The notes beneath the pieces were generated by a model that did no database searches, was not told the origin of the DNA, and saw nothing but the letters and a program-made list of their open reading frames with translations. Made by a program: the position numbers and the translations under genes. From Phialocephala subalpina (taxonomy: Eukaryota; Ascomycota; Leotiomycetes; Helotiales; Mollisiaceae), in assembly GCA_900073065.1 (NCBI GenBank), contig FJOG01000007.1, positions 96,076 through 160,075 of the forward strand: DNA of 64,000 nucleotides, given 5' to 3'. Positions 32,494 through 44,558 of this stretch are shown here, one piece after another. How positions within the stretch are numbered: position 1 is the stretch's first letter; the number at the start of each line of letters is the position of its first letter.

Positions 32494-33804
32494 ATGTCTA
32501 TTCCACTGGAGTCTGTCGTCCAGGCTTTGGGGTCAACGTCTGCCGAATCCTGTGATCAAGTGGGTGAATTGGTAACACTCGGTCTAAAAATATCACACGT
32601 CAACTTGGAGGATTTCCGTAGCCTCGGTCCAGGAAAACTACTCGACGTGATCAAACACGGCCATTATAACAATTACCCTGAAGATCGCATTGAGGGCTTC
32701 TTCGCCACACGAGGGACATTCGCACTGATAGTACTTGTTCTAGCATACAAGGCCTATGGTGACAATGTACTTCTAGGCATCGCAGCGCTGGAGCATGAAT
32801 ACCGTATCGAACTCCTTGAGTTCATCGACAAGCACAAAACCCCAACTCACTCCATCAACGGATTTATCGAGGATCTCAAACGCGAAGACGGTATGCGATC
32901 TCCTTCTACTATCAATTCGCATCTAACACATTGACTTAGCTCCTATTCCTGAAGGCCCACCCCCCAAACTTGGAAATAGAGTGAAAGAGGTCTTCCTTAG
33001 ATCAACTCCATCGAAAGTTAAATCCTACGAAGAACGACGGTCGACGAAGAAGAGGAAGCTCGATGATGAGGAGGATACTCCGCAAGGTCTAGAATAGCAA
33101 TTCTGGATGTCGAATTCATGGCTGATGAGATACACAGAATCTTCTGCGGCCGTATCCGCCGGAGCGCTATCACCAAACCGCCCTCCCTCGTCGCCGAATA
33201 GCGGTCGCAACCCGAAAGTTCTGAGAAGACATGTCGCGGATGCTCAACAACCATCTCCACAAGCATCAGCAAACGCACAACTATTGCCTCCACTTGCCCG
33301 GCTTGAAGAGATGCAAACACAACCGCAGCTGGGTGGATATCAGAACTCGTCCAGAACATCACAAGTGGGCGAATCGCAGCAGGGAGGCTCGTATGGAGGA
33401 CTACGAGTAGGAGAATATCAATACGGAGAGAGGCTACAGGGAATGCCACCGCCCCCACTTGACTTATCCTACCTGGGACATCCCCAGGGATTTGCAGCGG
33501 GGCAGAATGAAAACGGTGAGTTTAACATTTAGAATATGATCACTGGCTGACGGGTCCTGCCATAGATACGCAGATAGCACAATCATCACCGTTCCTCACG
33601 AACATACCCTCGGGGTACCGAACTCAACAAAGTCTCCGAAACCATCACACCTCGTCTCCTGTATATGCAACGAATAGCCAACTAGCACTTCCACAGTTCC
33701 GACCAGCACCTCTACCACCGGATTTGCAACGGCTCCCATATCACAACTCGTTGCTTCCAGCAACTTTTTTGATTTCCAATGATTCGATAGAAGATTATTT
33801 TTAA
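32494..33804 (+). CDS. Putative nuclear protein with helical N-terminus and low-complexity tail
   Basis: Model: exons 32494-32890, 32940-33086, 33138-33515 and 33566-33804, 1161 nt, 386 aa. The N-terminal 130 residues (MSIPLESVVQALGSTSAESC onward) are helical with a compact hydrophobic core. A likely nuclear localisation signal, STKKRKLDDEED, is followed by a long Pro/Gln/Gly/Ser-rich tail. Introns 1 and 3 are convincing. Intron 2 has a weak donor (GTCTAG); without it a TAG at 33095 ends the protein at 184 aa, and the downstream frame would start at 33125 or be a separate gene. The reading frame either side of that TAG is the same, so a nonsense mutation is a third option. No family recognised. 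Confidence 0.55.
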
Positions 33805-36637
33805 ATAACGGGGCTGGTCGGACAAATTCACTAAGACGGCTTTGCTTGATAGCATCCATACCATTGTAGTCCTTTAAGCTTCAATAAACAATCTTGGCCG
33901 TTCAAGACCCCTACCTTAACTCTTACTCTCAGGGTATATTGCCAAAGCCCTAGCTGCGGGACGATCTTCTGGCTTCATACGCTGAGCTGAGAGGTAAATG
34001 CCTTTGCAGGTCGATGGCAAGCGATAGAGTGTAAACCAGTCCAAACATTCCTGCTGATCAATTGCCAAGCCACCAAAGAAAAGAAAAATATACTCTGCCG
34101 TCTCCCCATCTATTGTTTCCAACTCCTTAAACGTCCAATCCTCCTTGTTTGCCTCCTCACTGCCTGGCTTCAATAAAATATTTCGCGTCACTCGGTTCTC
34201 TAGCCTTGCCTACTTAACTTTTTGAGCGGAAACTTCGCGGAACGAGCATGTTCACGACATACCTCAGACAATACTTCGCGGTTCTGCCTATCCCGATGCC
34301 CTTTATACTGATTTACCCGGTTCCTATAGGCCTGTTGTTGAGGTGTGTAGTTCGAAGTCATTATGGATGGAAATCGAAGACTGTGTGCGGGAGGTCGAAT
34401 GCAATTGTTAAATGGCCGTCTATTGATATTAGTTAGTATTGCCTAAGGAATACCAGTAATATGCACTTACCTGTGAGTTCAACGATGTCTTTACGTTGTA
34501 GCGACACCTCGTAGAATGTGAATCGTAAAATGCGTCCTCGATCTTTGGGCAAAACATGTAATCAGCACATTGCTGCCCAAGTTATACCTCAGCCGGATAT
34601 TCTCGTTGGCGAAGCTCCCCGCACACGTAGTCCGTTGCGCTGCTGAATTGGATGTGACTCGGTGACTGGACGTGGTTCCTTGAGCAAACAGAGTGCAAGG
34701 TCGAGTGGTAGTGCTGTGGATGGTTATCGGATACGTCGCTGAGGATAAAAAGCGTACCCTTTGGGACTCTGGCCAAGCGCGTGATCGCGCTAAAACTGGC
34801 CAAGCTCCGCATCGCGAGAGGGCTACTTCACGTTGGAGACAGCGACGACAGATGGCGAAGGATCACCCAGGAAACAATAGCGACCGTATGTATCCAGCAT
34901 AAAGAGCCTTACCAAGCAGCGGAGGTGTGTGCTCAGTCTCCGCCTAACATTGGGACGCCTTGCGCGTGCGCAAGGCGGGGTGTGAACGTGAGTACAACAC
35001 TAGTTTCTTCCTTACAAGTGTGCCATCGCGTTAAGCAATCTGCCGAATCTTGACTGACCTGGGAAATAGTGGCATTCTCGAGTACTTTCAAATTGATGCG
35101 TCGTCGCACTTCGCAAGACCTTTATCTAAACAACCTCAAGCAACTTTGATAGGTGAATGGAAAGCTGGAGCTACAATGGGAGGTATACGATTCAACTGAA
35201 AAGAAATACAAAATGGAACTGACTCCCAATAGGAGGTTTCATTAATGTCCTTACGGTCACGTAGCTTTTCGCATGAACGCCGACCTTTGGAGCGTGTAAA
35301 AGAACAAACATTCCCATACTCGATGTAGATTTATTCGGGGTTGGTGAAATACGGAAGGAGTTTTTGATGTTGGAGTCGCAGATGCAAAAAATGTTTTTTT
35401 TTTTGGAAGAACATATGAGGTGAGGTGCGAGAGGCTTGACTTGTGTACCTCCGAGACCCCAAGCGCGCCACCCCAAGCTTGCCTTCATTTGGTGCGGGAG
35501 ACCATGGGCTGAACCTCCCAACCAATCCTCTCGAGGGATGTGCACTGTCACCAGAACTGCATGTAGCAATAAGAGGCTCATCCACTGTGGTCCAAACATA
35601 TCCCCGGCTGGACTTCCCCTCTCATGTGGACGCTACTTGGCAAGCTTGGGCGTCGAGATGCATTAGTCCTCTACTGTCTTACAGAGGTCAATCGGCTCCC
35701 CTCATATGCAAGGCGCCCAGGCGTCCTACAATGCGAGTGAGCACTACTCTCCGTCGAGCACATCGTTCTGGGCCTTTCTCAATCTGGTCCTCCTTCCGCT
35801 CGTTTCAGTTTCAACGCTCCAGTCTTCCTACAGAAGACGAAGAACGACAGCTCGATCAAGATCAGCAATCTACACAGGACCAGTATGTCCTGTCCTGTCC
35901 TGTTGTATGATGGCAAGTGTGGATCGGAGCTTCGGGATCGATTCCACCAGAGAATTCAATCTCTTGACACTCGTGATTTGTATATGCGGAAAAGAAGGCT
36001 ACGTGGTTGATTGTGGGCTGGTGGAGTTGCAGATCAAGAGCGAATAGCTTGAGGATGATGGAGGAATGGTTCGTTGATCACTGATGACTATTATGGTGAG
36101 ATTCTCAGATGTCTTGATCGTATTTATCACTGTCAACGGTTGCGAAAGAAAAAGCTTTGGAAGTTTCGCCTGGTAAAGCCGTGAGGAAGACTTCATGCTC
36201 ACTGGCAACCAGGCTCTTTTACTCCTAAAAGCGGCAATGTCATCCGGATCCAAGCGTATCGATGCAGGGCGAAACGACTGGGACATAAAATCGAAGTGCT
36301 ACCTTAATCTGCATGGCTTAAACCTTGCCCTGGTTCCCCATGTCTTGGCATTTGCCGGGTTGCAGCCGTGCCCTGTCGCAGTGTGTCTGAGCGAACTGCG
36401 TGATGTGAGTGGTAAGGTTCTTTCCTGCGGGGCCATCCGCCTGTGGCAGCCGCGGGCTTGATGAGCCCCATCTGCGTGGCCTTGCCTTCTTTGCGCCTGC
36501 AGTCTTAAGAGCAAAGGATGCTCCAGTCTCATATTCGGTATTGTCCACAGGCTTTACCTGCGTATTCTCACTACTTGGTCATCTAGATCCGACCCTCACG
36601 AAAAAGTCCATCCACACGCCGATCTAATATTGCAAAC
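33805..36637. other. Region with no confident gene
   Basis: Several short frames exist. A minus-strand frame at 33916-34191 ends with a kinase-like MKPEDRPAARALA, and a minus frame from 34361 (MTSNYTPQQQAYRNRVNQYK) is protein-like for about 50 codons. Frames at 35443-36047 and 36195-36461 have no recognisable features. Decayed genes are likely, but nothing can be assembled. Confidence 0.4.
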
Positions 36638-38173
36638 ATGAATATTTATGTTCTTCAGGTATGAATATAGCGAGCTCTTAAGTTCCTCGCCCTCATGTTG
36701 TGTACAGATCGATCCTCAGCCGGAAGATTTTGAGCGCAATCTGCGTCTTGCGGATGGGTTATTGTCTGGCGATATAAGGTCAGGAAGTGTCATCATCTTG
36801 CCTGCGCTGGCCTTTTGTGGTAAGTTTACGATCTCTGGCAGAATTCCAGATCTATGTTGACGAACGAGCTGTAGGAAGTGACCCTCCACTGGACCAAGCC
36901 CTAGCACTAGCTGCGGATACCAAAGAATGGGCGAAAAAGACCGCGCAGAAACTCGCCTGCTTCGTGATCGCTGGATACCCAGGCATTAAAGGAAACATTC
37001 TTTGTTCCGCTTGTGTGGGATTCGACCCGGATGGAAACCGAATTGTGAGGCAACGAGAACGACTTCCAGGCGAAGGCTTTCCCAAAAAGACTCGGGCTGG
37101 GAATGAAGGGTTGAATGTTGAAATAGAGATCTGTGAGTAATCGACCCAATATTTACGGATAGCTTCTACTCTTCATGGACTAATGATTTGTAGCTAGGGG
37201 TTTATCCCCTTCATTCTGCGAGCATATTTTGGAAAACGAGGCAAATTTTATTATTCTTCTTATGGACGAGCTCGAAACGGATTCGAACACGGCCGGTCTC
37301 GGTATAATATCACAATGGGTGATCTCCGCAGAGCCCTTAATCAAAGCTAGACGTCAGTATTGCATATACCTAGTTTTTGCAAATCGCACGGGAATCGTTG
37401 GTGATTCTGTGTATGCCGGTACAAGCGCAGTCCTCAGGATACAGCACGGAAACATTAGCCTCTGCGGAAGTCTAGGACGTTCTGAAGTAGGCCTTCTCGA
37501 TGTTAACTTCGAAACCAAACCGAGTTGGAAGTTCTGTCGTATAGACAATGAGATCTTTCGTCTCGATTACGTTTGTTCAATCGATTACTTTTCACCGACA
37601 CACCCACTCCCACCGGCACATCCAGCACATCCAGCACATCCAGAACATCCACCCCCACCGGCACGTCCAGCACATCCAAAACATCCAGCACATCCAGCAC
37701 ATCCAGCACATCCAGCACATCCAGCACATCCAGCACATCCAAAACATCCACTCCCACCGGCACATCCAGCACACCCAGCACATCCAGCACATCCAGCACA
37801 TCCAGCACATCCAGCACATCCAGCACATCCAGCACATCCAGCACATCCAAAACATCCACTCCCACCGGCACATCCACCCCATCCAGCACATCCACCGACA
37901 CACCCACTCCCACACCAGCTGAGTGGACAAACACAAGGCTTAGTAGTAGTCGATCTAAATAGTCCAAACACGCCGTTGTTATGCGCCATGGATTTGGGGA
38001 ATTACCAGAAGCCAGCTCAGGACAATGACGAGGACAGTCACCCAACCACCCAACCAGCTCGACCACAATCGCCGAAGGCGCAACGATTATCCATTCACAG
38101 TTCCAAGGAAGTCCTAACGGTGGTAGATAGACCCATTCGGGATCCTGAAACCTTTTCGAAAGCGCTTGAATGA
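36638..38173 (+). CDS. Nitrilase-fold protein lacking catalytic residues, with His-Pro repeat
   Basis: Exons 36638-36658, 36708-36819, 36875-37132 and 37194-38173 give 1371 nt, 456 aa, no stop. The order of segments is that of the carbon-nitrogen hydrolase family, closest in feel to fungal N-terminal amidase (Nta1-like): [54 protein letters not shown], and [20 protein letters not shown]. The catalytic Glu (normally in LPExxF) is Ala40, the Lys after the first DG strand is absent (RQRERLP, about 103-109), and the Cys-containing GIxMCMD region is replaced around residue 131. The hydrolase chemistry is therefore probably lost. Residues about 264-372 are a (HPA)n repeat, then an ordinary tail. 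Confidence 0.7.
37600..37920 (+). repeat. 9-bp minisatellite coding His-Pro-Ala repeats
   Basis: Repeated CATCCAGCA units, interrupted by AAACATCCACTCCCACCGGC-like spacers, about 35 copies. The array stays open in every frame I examined on both strands, so long overlapping frames appear on the minus strand as well (for example 37503-38366). Those are shadows. Confidence 0.95.
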
Positions 38174-38559
38174 TCTTGGAAATGTGAGCTCGAACGTGAT
38201 TACGAAAAGGGTTTAGATAGGTTGCAATTGCATTGGTCTTCTTCATTCGCTTTGCAAATTTGTGACGTGATAACCTCTGATTGTCTGGAGCCCCTAGGAG
38301 ACTTCCATGCCCTGTCCATTCCCGAATTTTGCACGCTATGCATAGAAATGAGTAAAGCATCGACACATCAAAATGTCGAGTTCCTCTTCAAGCCTCGGCC
38401 AGGATTTCACGTGTTGAGCTTCCGGCCACCAGCAACAAGCAGGAGCAAACATAACCAAACTTGGAAAGTTGAATTCGACAAAAGGAGACGTTGACTAGTC
38501 GGCGTAGAGAGCAAGTTAATAGGGATTGCATAGAAATGAACATGAATTCGCACCAATTC

Positions 38560-38632
38560 GACCATTCGCAGCGCATTCGCAGCATTCGCAGCGCGTTCGC
38601 AGCGTTCGCAGCGTTCGCCGCGTTCGCATAGT
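38560..38632. repeat. 9-bp GC-rich repeat
   Basis: Tandem GCATTCGCA / GCGTTCGCA units just upstream of the gene at 38706, in its probable promoter or leader. Confidence 0.85.
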
Positions 38633-38705
38633 TGCCACAGCAACGTACACAGCAATATGGATGTGCGATGCAGCAACGTACAAACATTCTCCCAACTAAG
38701 ACGTC

Positions 38706-40208
38706 ATGCCGCTGTATTCTACGTGTACTTGTCACCCTAACGCGTTTTCCAATGCACCCGATGATGATATCATTTTTGATCTTGGGTCTTGCGCCAAGAC
38801 GTGCCCATTTTGTGGGTGTTCGTTCACCAGAGCAACGAGTGTACGAGACCATGCTAAGACTTGTAATCGCAAAGGAAAAGGAGTTTCAATAAAAAAAGGA
38901 GTCCCCGGTCAAACCTCGTTGTAAGTAAATTTCCAAATAGATTTTTATTGTCTAACAATATTTATAAAGGCCCACGTGGAAAACTCTCCCACCCCCTCTT
39001 CTTCCAACAGATCAACAAATGCCAAATCGGCAGGAGTGGAGACCGTGGGCTTCTATTCAATTACCCGACGACTTGTGTTCTCTATCAGATATCAGTCCTG
39101 AGACACGAAAACTCTGGGACCGTGTCGGGGGTTTACCACAGCTCCTTGACCCCTCCTCCTGCTTTACTCCCAGGCCGCCACCGTTTGAAGACGTATGGAT
39201 AGAGTTAGTTCGAGGGTGCAAATCACATCAGTATGATGTGACGTATAAGGGAGAATTGTTGGGCGATGATCGTGAGAGCGAAAAAGAGGAATTATATGCC
39301 TTGGCATTACTTCATACCCAACAACCAATAGCACGAGAAGCATGTGGGATTAAAGTAATGAATATCTGGGAACACGGGTTACAACAAAGAATGATACTTC
39401 CTGAGGGGTTAAGTAAGGTTAATCTTGGGGGAAGTTGTATGTTTTCTTGTCATATAACGCCGCCTGGTACGATATCTCCATTTCACCATGGTAAGTTATA
39501 ATATGTATTTTTAATCCATGATATTAACTTGATAGATTTTGGGAAGGCGCAGCTTGTTTATTGTTTCGGGACGAAGCACTGGGTTGTCATCCCTGGCCTT
39601 GATGAGAATGTAAGGAAAAGTTTAGTTCGAGAATTTTGACTAATTATTCCCAGATACGCCATTACATCAACGAAAGTGTGCATGACAATGTTTTGAAACG
39701 ATTCTTAACCCACCAGCCCAAAGGTGCGATTTTAATCAAGCATACTAGCGAAAAGGTGCTTTTCCTGCCTCCTGGGACTATTCACGCGGTAGAAACCGAA
39801 GAAGGGGCAATATTCATTGGAGGAGAATTCCCCGTTATCGAATGTTTAGACGTGATGCCTTGGTTGATTCGAGCTCAATTACAGGTATTTGAAACGAGTC
39901 AGGAGATACTAAAACAAGATCTGAACAACTATACCGAAGTCGTTAAAGAAACTTTACGACTCCGGCGAGATTGTTTGACTATTTTAGCTTTGAAAAGTTG
40001 GTTAGAGGTTTATCCAGTTCTTCTGTCAACCCTCCGCCGATTGCAAGGGAAATCGAAGAACGATCTCAAAGATTGGACAAAGGATTTGTTTCGTCTCTGG
40101 GGGGCCTGGACGAAGACCACAGAAATAAAGGCTTGTCCTTGCCAACCTGGAAAAGTTTTGGATGAAATGGGGGCCCACTTTAGAAAGGAGCATTTGCGCC
40201 AGCTCTGA
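38706..40208 (+). CDS. Zinc-finger/JmjC-like (cupin) protein
   Basis: Exons 38706-38920, 38970-39490, 39536-39609 and 39654-40208 give 1365 nt, 454 aa; all three introns have good GTAAG donors and the frame closes. The N-terminus has a zinc-finger-like C33-x2-C36-x12-H49-x3-C53. The middle is JmjC/cupin-like: ISPFHHDFGKAQL gives an HxD motif (H244, D246), then YCFGTKHWVVIPG, and a distal His in LFLPPGTIHAVE (about H314), so an Fe(II)/2-oxoglutarate site is plausible. The C-terminus has a second finger-like end, CPC...HFRKEHL. This combination suggests a nuclear protein, perhaps a histone or protein hydroxylase/demethylase. Substrate unknown. Confidence 0.78.
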
Positions 40209-40779
40209 GGAAACAGAATGGGAACGCCGCTGAGATCATAGGGAGCAAGAAGAGAGTGACAATAAACAGGAAAGAATATGGGGGGAGAAGAAGTTCAAAA
40301 TGAGCGACGGCGCCACTGTTAGGCTTGATACGAACTTCTGTCTCAAGTCGCTCAATCAAGAAGTCCTGCAACAAATCTCTCCCTTTGCGTGTCCTTGCAG
40401 TCGTGCGTAACATGCACCTTCGTCACAAACAGTCCCGAGTAACAAACCCCTAAAACTTCCCACAGGACTTCTGCCAGACTCCAATTATGGTTAGATGTAG
40501 AGAGTCTTCCGGAGAGAGGAATCTGCCGATCCATCAACAAGGTCCTGCCACGGATCTTGGACACGCTACAACTCACAGAGCCAATCTTCACGTCACAGAG
40601 TTGACAGAGAACTATCAACGAATCTGGCCGAGTCCTTGTCAGCAGCTACAATCGCAACACCACCATGTTTACCAACACTTGAAGCCTTTTCTGACAAGTC
40701 CAACATTGCTCCTCGGTATGGCTTCCTTTCTCCTGCCCAACTGGTATGTTACTAACAATATATTTTAGCATGACTATCC

Positions 40780-41319
40780 CACGACGTTGAACCTGCGATA
40801 TTTCCCAGATACATCGCCCTTAATGTCGAAACATCGTCCAATGCTCAAGATTCTCCGGAGAGCCCTGTTTCACCGTTGATTACACCTGTTCATACCAATG
40901 CACGACTACCAGCAGAGGGGGCTTCACACCTGGGCCACTATCTTGCTCATCTTGAAAATCAGAGGGCCGAAGGAAGAGCTCAGAATGAAGTTCTGTTGAA
41001 CATCTTGCAGGACATAGCGAGGCTCGAGCAAACACAACTCAGCCCAACATACTACTACTCCTTGACCATGTTGCATGCTTCGCATCATCAAGGTGGAGAC
41101 TGGTTCGAGTCAGGCTTGGCTTATGATGGAAGACCATTTGTATATCTCTCCCCCGAATTCCAAACCCTTCTTGGCTATCGTTCCACCGAAGCTGGAATGT
41201 TTTGTGCTCTGGACGTCGAACGTCATTTGCGGGCATGCGCCATCACCGATCCAGGTAATAATATCAACGAATACCTAGAGCGCCGCCGGCATCGACTCCA
41301 CTACCATCTTACTCAATGA
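40780..41319 (+). pseudogene. Coding-like ORF without a resolvable start
   Basis: An open frame from just after a TGA at about 40773 to TGA 41319 reads DVEPAIFPRYIALNVETSSN, then SHLGHYLAHLENQRAEGRAQ and YLSPEFQTLLGYRSTEAGMF. It is protein-like but has no early ATG, and the nearest upstream acceptor (TTTTAG at about 40769) would place a stop in frame. Frames upstream (40487-40768) and downstream (41375-41707) look like other pieces. Probably a decayed gene; no family recognised. Confidence 0.35.
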
Positions 41320-42069
41320 ATCGTCGAGCTCAAAGAAAGAATTCTGAAGTGTCCGTTGGAAGACAACATCGGATTTGTTCGATCTTCAACTCCCTGTTCC
41401 TTCTGCACGGCCAAGGGCGGCTCAGAAGGTCGGAGCCCGGGAACCACTTCCCGTCGGAAGCTGGAAGAGCAATATTCCACATTGGGCTCGCCACATGCCT
41501 CTGGCCTCTGATCTCCAGGACTGGCTTCCGCAGGCATCACCTTGTTATCACCGCGAGACCTCTTCCGTGTATCCTTCGTACTACACCAGATGCATGGATG
41601 CACACAGAACCTCCGACTCGTTTTTGCTCATCCTTGACGAGTCGCAGCCATTTCCTCCGCAGACTTGCTTCACACTCCGCCTAGGAAGTATGTCTATCGT
41701 ATCCTAGAATCCGAAACAAGAGCATTTGTGGGATTGTCAAATCTGGACCATTCTTGAAGACTGCCCCGGATGGTTATGTAGCCAGCCTGACCCTCAATTT
41801 TCGACTGATCGAAATTCATCCCAATCGTTCGAGACCTTTACATTGGTGGCCGAAGGTTCGTAGAGCTCATGTAAATGCTCGAAAATGCTTCATGACAACA
41901 AGTGTCAGTATACTGCAGAAATGTCGTTCACGGCAACTACTTGCTCTTGAGGTTCAATCAGAGATGCATTAGAGATAGCAGAGGATATGTATTGAGGGTG
42001 CCAAGCATCTCTTTGGCTATGGACTATCGCAAGTATGTCTGGAGTGCACAACGGAATAAACAGTATGTT

Positions 42070-42089
42070 GTGAAGTGAAGTGAAGTGAA
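42070..42089. repeat. (GTGAA)4 microsatellite
   Basis: Four perfect 5-bp units, about 270 bp before the next gene. Confidence 0.9.
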
Positions 42090-42361
42090 GTTTGAACTTT
42101 CGCGGCTGAACCTTAATTAAGTGGGTAGAGCCTTTCGCCCCACACCAATTGTCACATGCTCGGCTGATGCGTCATTCCGACGATTGAAAGAGAACAACAA
42201 CTTCACACGCTGAGCCTCCAATCGAAATACCTAGGTAGGTACCACCACCCATTGTTCCTGCTGTACAATGGTACTGACATAATCGCGCTAGCCTTCATCC
42301 GCTCAGACTACCTTACAAACTCCATCTTTCTCTACTCCCGAAATCAAAGACACCGAGGGCG

Positions 42362-42824
42362 ATGAGCGCCGATGAAGAGCCCCATCTCTCGCAGCGCTTC
42401 GAGCAGATTGAAGACATACTTGCGAAATTGTCAGAGTTTCTTGTGACGAAAGCCAATTTTGAGAGATTGGGAAATGGCGCCGAAAGTTGCAGAGATGAAG
42501 ACTTGCCCAAAGCTTGCAAGCCTCTCTTCGAGGCCTTGAGCTTAGAAAGCAAGGTATTAGTCTGTTGTTTGCTATATGAACGGCGTTGACGATCTGCAGA
42601 TCAAGGATTGGAAGTATAACGTTTACAGGATCCGTGGCCAAAGTAGTGCTCAGTTGAAGACAAAGCGTGCTGCTGTGTTGATTCCCATAAAGGTGTGGGG
42701 GGCAGTTCCGGAAATCGAAGGGATATCGTTGACCCTTGGCTCGGTAATATACATCTCGAAGGATGTCAAAGTTGATGTTGCCAGAGAGTCAGTCTTGGAT
42801 GTCCTTTATGTAGTAAGGAAATGA
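42362..42824 (+). CDS. Hypothetical protein, 138 aa
   Basis: Exons 42362-42553 and 42600-42824 join in phase 0; the intron has GTATTA donor, GTTGACG branch and TGCAG acceptor. The protein starts MSADEEPHLSQRFEQIEDIL, a helical acidic N-terminus, and ends in a beta-rich half (RAAVLIPIKVWGAVPEIEGI). No family recognised. Its stop codon is only three bases from the stop of the convergent gene on the minus strand, so 3' UTRs must overlap. Confidence 0.55.
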
Positions 42825-42827
42825 TCA

Positions 42828-44558
42828 CTACTCGGTCCACCCCAACAGGTCGAAGCCATCGTACATAAATTGATCCTCGGGATCGAGGATAAAATCGAAT
42901 GCCGAGTCGAAAGGAGGTGTAGAGGTGTCTTCGCCCTCCCCAAGTATAGTTGGCGCTCTAGATGGCACGTTTTGCGAGACTTTGAAAAAAGGTGCAAGCG
43001 TATTTTCCGTACGGTCAAAATAAGTTTCATCGCATCCATATGCACGACAAATGACGGCGTTGCTAGTGATTTACGCGTCAGCAGGTCTATAGTCACAGCA
43101 GCTGATGAAGTACCTCAAGTTTGTAACCAGCCCTCTCACAATATCGAGCACCCCTGGAGTCTTGTGCTTTTCAGTGCTGCCCCAATCATAGACCTTCTTG
43201 GACAATTCGAAGACGAACTCGCCAGCAGCTGCCGGCATGTTTGGACGGAATAAGTCCCGTAGCTGCCTTTCACTCTTCGATTCCGCTGTCAAAAAGTTAG
43301 CAATTGTGTCAACAGAGGATTCAGATGATTTACTCAAGAGAAAGTACAACGGCAACTCCCGACCTTCAAACATGGGCAGCCTGGCCATGATCCAGCACCA
43401 GAACGACGCCAGGATTCGAAGTTCTCGCTGGTAGGCATCACTGCCAAATGTTCGATCCGGCTTGACGGGATGCTCAGAAAGTTGCTCAGAAAGATGCATT
43501 AAAGCGAAACCAATCAGTCGTTGAAGTGCGATCGCGCGTCTGTGCGAGGCGTATTGTTGATCAAGTTGCGCAGTCCGCAACAAGAGTTCCGTTGCAATAT
43601 GCACAACACCTTCGGTACAATCAGATTGAGCTGACTGCCGTGACTGAAGGGCTATCAGAAGGATTTCGTGTATGTCTGCGGGCTCAAGACTCAGGGCCTT
43701 CATGCAGGCCTCCCATTTACTCGCCGGCGGGACTCCCTCCACAATGGCCTTTAGCCTTTTGTTCATATCGTCCAACTTGGGCGTACTCAATATCGCATTC
43801 TCGAAATACTGTTGTTTGAGAAGGTATGGATTCCAGTACAGAGGTAGGTTGTGCGAATGTTTTTGGGGTGTAAGGTGATAATGAAGCTGACCTGCCTCTC
43901 GCGCCCGCTCGTATGACAAGACAACTTTTTGAAATAGATCTTGAGCCGGTTTCCATTCCATGGTCACGAACGTGCCATCAAGCGAGATTTTTCTTCTTTT
44001 CGTTTGGGGTAAAGACCTCGAAGGCCGGCTGCGAGTGTGCTTGCAAGCTTCCAAGACTTTATCTTCAGCATTCCCGAGTGATGGAAGATAGCCTAGAGAA
44101 AGTCAGCTCACTGCACTGTACCACAATCTCATGGAACCGTACTCTGATGCGAGGAATTCATATCTGTAGCCAGCTTTCTCTTTGAAGAAAGCGTCGTAGA
44201 CGTGCTGGACAACTTTGACTATCGACTCTTCGTTCGGCAGCGCCTCCCCACGTACTCCGCATTTGATGTCGTACTCATGAAACGTGATATTGTAAGTCCG
44301 GCGCGGGAGGAAAGTCAGGTGAAGATCGCAAGTGACTGCCTCAATCTGTGTTGTGAAATGAACTATAGTATTCTCTTCGTCATCTAGAGTGCACTCTTCA
44401 CGACGGTCTGAAGACGGAACTGTGCTCAACGAACAGTAGCCAAGGCTGATTTTGCGAGGGGCAATGTTGCATTCTGTTTCAGGATTGGCTTTCTGAAGTC
44501 CACAGGTTACGATGAAAATTGGTGGCAAAGGAGATGGTTGTCCCAAAGCGGAGAACAA
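42828..44558 (-). CDS. Fungal transcription-factor-like protein, 5' end unresolved
   Basis: Exons 44558-44138, 44092-43114 and 43062-42828 give 544 codons and end DSAFDFILDPEDQFMYDGFD plus LLGWTE, the acidic-aromatic C-terminus common in fungal Zn2Cys6 regulators. The central part (LQRLIGFALMHLSEQLSEHP; ILASFWCWIMARLPMFEGRE) is helical like a middle homology region. Intron 2 is convincing (branch TGCTGAC). Intron 1 has a weak donor (GTTCCA). The frame has no ATG in exon 1: the start shown is a TTG lying inside the hairpin at 44541-44611, and no zinc cluster is visible. The true 5' exon may be further upstream or may have been lost. Confidence 0.55.

Noticed and set aside
37503..38366. 287-aa minus-strand frame rich in Asp-Val-Leu
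   Set aside because: It is the antisense of the His-Pro-Ala minisatellite, which is open in all frames examined; no protein-like sequence outside the repeat.
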